A DNA stretch of 64,000 bases from the NCBI GenBank assembly GCA_017425245.1, contig JAFOOX010000014.1, positions 40,901 through 104,900 of the forward strand, written 5' to 3'. The translations under genes were made by a program, and so were the position numbers. The first letter of the stretch is position 1; every line of letters starts with the position of its first letter. The notes below the pieces were generated by a model. That model was not told where the DNA came from and ran no database searches. It saw only the letters and a program-made list of their open reading frames with translations. Source of the DNA: Gammaproteobacteria bacterium. Its GTDB lineage: Bacteria; Pseudomonadota; Gammaproteobacteria; Enterobacterales; Neiellaceae. Positions 62,106 through 64,000 of this stretch are shown here, one piece after another.

Positions 62106-63827
62106 ATGCTGCGTTTCCCCCTCGTTGTACTGTTCCTTGCTGCTGTCCTCTACATACCCGCTCAGGCCGCGCCAGCGCTCGATTCGTACCGGTTGATGTT
62201 GGCCGGTGGCGGCATCCGCACCTGCTCCAGTATGGTCGCCAAACACTGTACTGAGGGTCACCAAATCGGTTCTGGTAGGACCAGTATTTTCATCTCTTTG
62301 ACTGACCAGCAGTTGGCGCTGCTCGATGCCAGCAGCTGGCTGACGGGCGCGCAGCGCCAGCAGGCGCTCAAGCAATTGCGTCAGCTGGCCGCCCAGATTG
62401 GGGCGGGGCCCCACTCGTTGGCCGCACTGACCGCTGGCCTACGAGAGCAGGACCGCCAGTGGCTTAACAGCCTTGATGATCGCGCCTGGTTTGGCTTGGT
62501 CGATCTTCTGGAAATAGTGCCTGAAAGCAAAGCGGGCGCTCACGAACAGGTGGCTTTGACGGCCAGTAACAGTGGCGATGCCATCGCCATTTACCAGACC
62601 TTTGTGGCCATGGCCGCCAAACGGGCCGGGGGGCAGAAGCCGCGCATTCTGGTGATCACCGCCTCGGCTCGCGATCCGTTCGAGGCGGCCGATTTTTACC
62701 AGCAGGTGTTTGCCCAAGCGGGCGCCGACAGCCATTGGTTGCCGCTTGATGGGGTGCTGCATGCCGCCTGGCGTAGCGGCCGTTGTGACGCGCTGGCAGC
62801 GGTGCGCGCCGAGCGTCTGGGCAGTTTCCGCCGCGAGGCGATCTACGGCGAACCTGTGGCTTACCAGCAGCAATTGTGTCGCGATCCCGAGTTATTGAAG
62901 TCGCTTGTTGGCGGCGCTCATGGGGTGTTTTTGAACGGTGGCGATCAGAGCCTGACCCGCGCCGCCTTTATCGCAGATGATGGTCGTCCGGCCCCCTGGT
63001 TTGAACTGCTGCAGCAGCGCTTTGCTGCGGATCAGCTAGTGGTGGGCGGCACCAGTGCCGGCACGGCGGTGCAGGCGGGCGGCAGCGCTTTTGGCCATCC
63101 GGTGCCGATGATCAGCAATGGCGATAGCCGCGCGGCGCTGGCTCGTGGAGCCTTTGCCGCAGGCGCGCCCGGTGAAGGCTGTGAACGCAGTGGCGGCTGC
63201 GGCGGGCTCAAGCCTGATGATCTCACCTATCTGGCCGCAGGCGGGCTGGGGCTGTTTAATCTCGGCGTAGTGGATACTCACTTTTCGGAACGGGCCCGCC
63301 ACCCAAGGCTGGCAGTGTTGCAGTTAATGACCGGCGTGCCCTTTGGCGTGGGGGTCGATGAGAACACCGCGCTACTGGTGGCGCCGGGCGATGGTCAGGC
63401 CGCGCTGGCGGTGGTGGGTGAAAATGGCGTCTGGCTTAACGACGTCACCGCCGCCCGGCGAGTGGACCATGGGGCCAGCGTTACTGTGGGGCCGCTGCGC
63501 AACCACTATCTGCAGCAGGGCGACAGGGCCCGCCTCGACCGCAATGGTTTTGCCGTCACCCTTGCGGCAGGCGAGACGCTGCCTCGGCTGGATGCCAGTG
63601 CCAAGGTTGAAGGGCTGCTGGCGGGCGACCGCTTGCGCCAGTGGCTCACCGGTGGCTGTTTTGCCGGAACCGAGGCCAAAGGGGAGGATGTCAGTGATGA
63701 CGGCATCCTGACTGCGACCATGAGCCAAGGCGCGGATTATCAGCAGCGGCTGAGTGTCGATGCGCAGCGCGGGCCACGTTGTAGCTATAGCAATCTGGGG
63801 CTGACGCTGCGCTGGCAGCGGCGCTGA
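62106..63827 (+). CDS. Exported cyanophycinase (peptidase S51), CphE-like
   Basis: 573 aa with a signal peptide (LVVLFLAAVLYIPAQA), so secreted or periplasmic, and larger than intracellular CphB (about 270 aa). The S51 serine protease core is intact: LMLAGGGIRTCSS, PRILVITASARDPFEAADFY, FLNGGDQSLTRAAF, the nucleophile VGGTSAGTAVQAGG (Ser317) and GVDENTALLVAPGDG with the acidic/binding residues. It cuts the poly-Asp backbone of multi-L-arginyl-poly-L-aspartate into beta-Asp-Arg dipeptides. The N-terminal 150 and C-terminal 150 residues are extra and unassigned. It faces the receptor-carrier-dipeptidase operon. Confidence 0.9.
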   Translation: MLRFPLVVLFLAAVLYIPAQAAPALDSYRLMLAGGGIRTCSSMVAKHCTEGHQIGSGRTSIFISLTDQQLALLDASSWLTGAQRQQALKQLRQLAAQIGAGPHSLAALTAGLREQDRQWLNSLDDRAWFGLVDLLEIVPESKAGAHEQVALTASNSGDAIAIYQTFVAMAAKRAGGQKPRILVITASARDPFEAADFYQQVFAQAGADSHWLPLDGVLHAAWRSGRCDALAAVRAERLGSFRREAIYGEPVAYQQQLCRDPELLKSLVGGAHGVFLNGGDQSLTRAAFIADDGRPAPWFELLQQRFAADQLVVGGTSAGTAVQAGGSAFGHPVPMISNGDSRAALARGAFAAGAPGEGCERSGGCGGLKPDDLTYLAAGGLGLFNLGVVDTHFSERARHPRLAVLQLMTGVPFGVGVDENTALLVAPGDGQAALAVVGENGVWLNDVTAARRVDHGASVTVGPLRNHYLQQGDRARLDRNGFAVTLAAGETLPRLDASAKVEGLLAGDRLRQWLTGGCFAGTEAKGEDVSDDGILTATMSQGADYQQRLSVDAQRGPRCSYSNLGLTLRWQRR

Positions 63828-63846
63828 TCCAGCCAATGGATAGTGA

Positions 63847-63863
63847 AACGGGGCCCGCAGGCC
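63847..63863 (+). terminator. Left arm and loop of the cyanophycinase terminator, cut by IS
   Basis: GAAACGGGGCCCGCAGG just after the cyanophycinase stop forms GGCC-CGCA-GGCC; the expected right-arm remainder and U-tract are displaced by the IS element starting at 63864. The arrangement matches the hairpin next to the IS4 remnant at 47045-47058. Confidence 0.5.
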
Positions 63864-63912
63864 TAATGCCGATCAGTTAGAGCGTTATTGACGGATCGGC
63901 GTTATCAGAGAC

Positions 63913-63945
63913 AATCCGGGATCCACTCCAGATCCCGGATTTTTT
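63913..63945 (+). terminator. Hairpin and T-tract in the IS end
   Basis: Eleven-base perfect stem, 7-nt loop, then TTTT before the transposase ATG. It should stop transcription entering the IS from the cyanophycinase side. Confidence 0.8.
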
Positions 63946-64000
63946 ATGTTCCTTTGCCAAGCACTTGAGCGGCTTCAGTCCTTCACGCCCGAGCAGTTCA
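63946..64000 (+). CDS. IS4-family transposase, N-terminal fragment cut by window edge
   Basis: Eighteen codons from the ATG at 63946: MFLCQALERLQSFTPEQF. This has the ALE..xFTPEQF pattern I associate with the N-terminus of IS4-family DDE transposases. The remainder lies outside the window, so whether it is intact is unknown. Confidence 0.6.
   Translation, partial: MFLCQALERLQSFTPEQF

Larger units (their letters stand above)
63864..64000 (+). mobile_element. IS4-family element, left end (continues beyond the window)
   Basis: Starts with terminal-repeat-like AATGCCGATCAGTTAG (63865-63880), matching the ends of the remnant at 46341-46357 and 47029-47044. Then come an inner inverted repeat (GCCGATC with GATCGGC) and a hairpin (AATCCGGGATC with GATCCCGGATT, 63913-63941) with a T-tract. 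This is typical of IS ends that block read-through into the transposase. Confidence 0.8.

Overview
The window is one contiguous stretch of a GC-rich (about 60%) gammaproteobacterial chromosome, densely coding and mostly housekeeping. Several syntenies fit the Shewanella/Ferrimonas/Aeromonas part of the class: dksA-gluQ-pcnB, mrcA divergent from pilMNOPQ-aroK-aroB-damX-dam-rpe-gph-trpS, and pabA followed by astC-astA-astD-DUF1338 convergent with crp. A Ferrimonas-like organism is my best guess, made from gene order and not from a database search. No rRNA, tRNA, CRISPR array or prophage was seen.

Layout. 0-1.4 kb: pcnB, which probably starts at an AUU codon. 1.6-6.3 kb: an island of small envelope/stress genes between gluQ and pcnB (YqjK/YqjE/YqjD, BON lipoprotein, a 48-residue membrane protein, a Crp/Fnr regulator, two DUF4398 lipoproteins, CsbD). 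6.4-11 kb: gluQ, dksA, sfsA, pepB, yciU, a lipoprotein and a histidine-kinase fragment. 11.5-17.3 kb: two orphan periplasmic binding proteins, oxyR, a PilZ protein, a decayed ammonium transporter and an HD-GYP protein. 17.4-34.4 kb: mrcA, the type IV pilus assembly operon, shikimate genes, damX/dam, rpe-gph-trpS, pabA. 34.6-46.3 kb: arginine succinyltransferase pathway genes, crp, prkB, the ABC-F gene yheS, slyX, fkpA. 46.3-47.0 kb: an internally deleted IS4-family element. 47-56 kb: ferric-reductase-like protein, PQQ-type dehydrogenase, can-yadG-yadH, an orphan sugar-type binding protein, a cation/proton antiporter.

The most interesting locus is 56.3-63.8 kb: an exported cyanophycinase (S51) divergent from a TonB-dependent receptor, a YfcC-type carrier and an isoaspartyl dipeptidase. 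Together they read as a pathway that cuts cyanophycin outside the cytoplasm, imports beta-Asp-Arg dipeptides through both membranes and splits them into Asp and Arg. The astC-astA-astD genes at 34.6-38.4 kb could then degrade the arginine. The dipeptidase has an unusual metal site.

The window ends inside another IS4-family element. Both IS copies sit at the same place in GC-rich terminator hairpins, which suggests a terminator-targeting insertion sequence. Starts were chosen by ribosome-binding site, family length and overlap with neighbours. Functions come from motif and family recall and synteny; no searches could be run.
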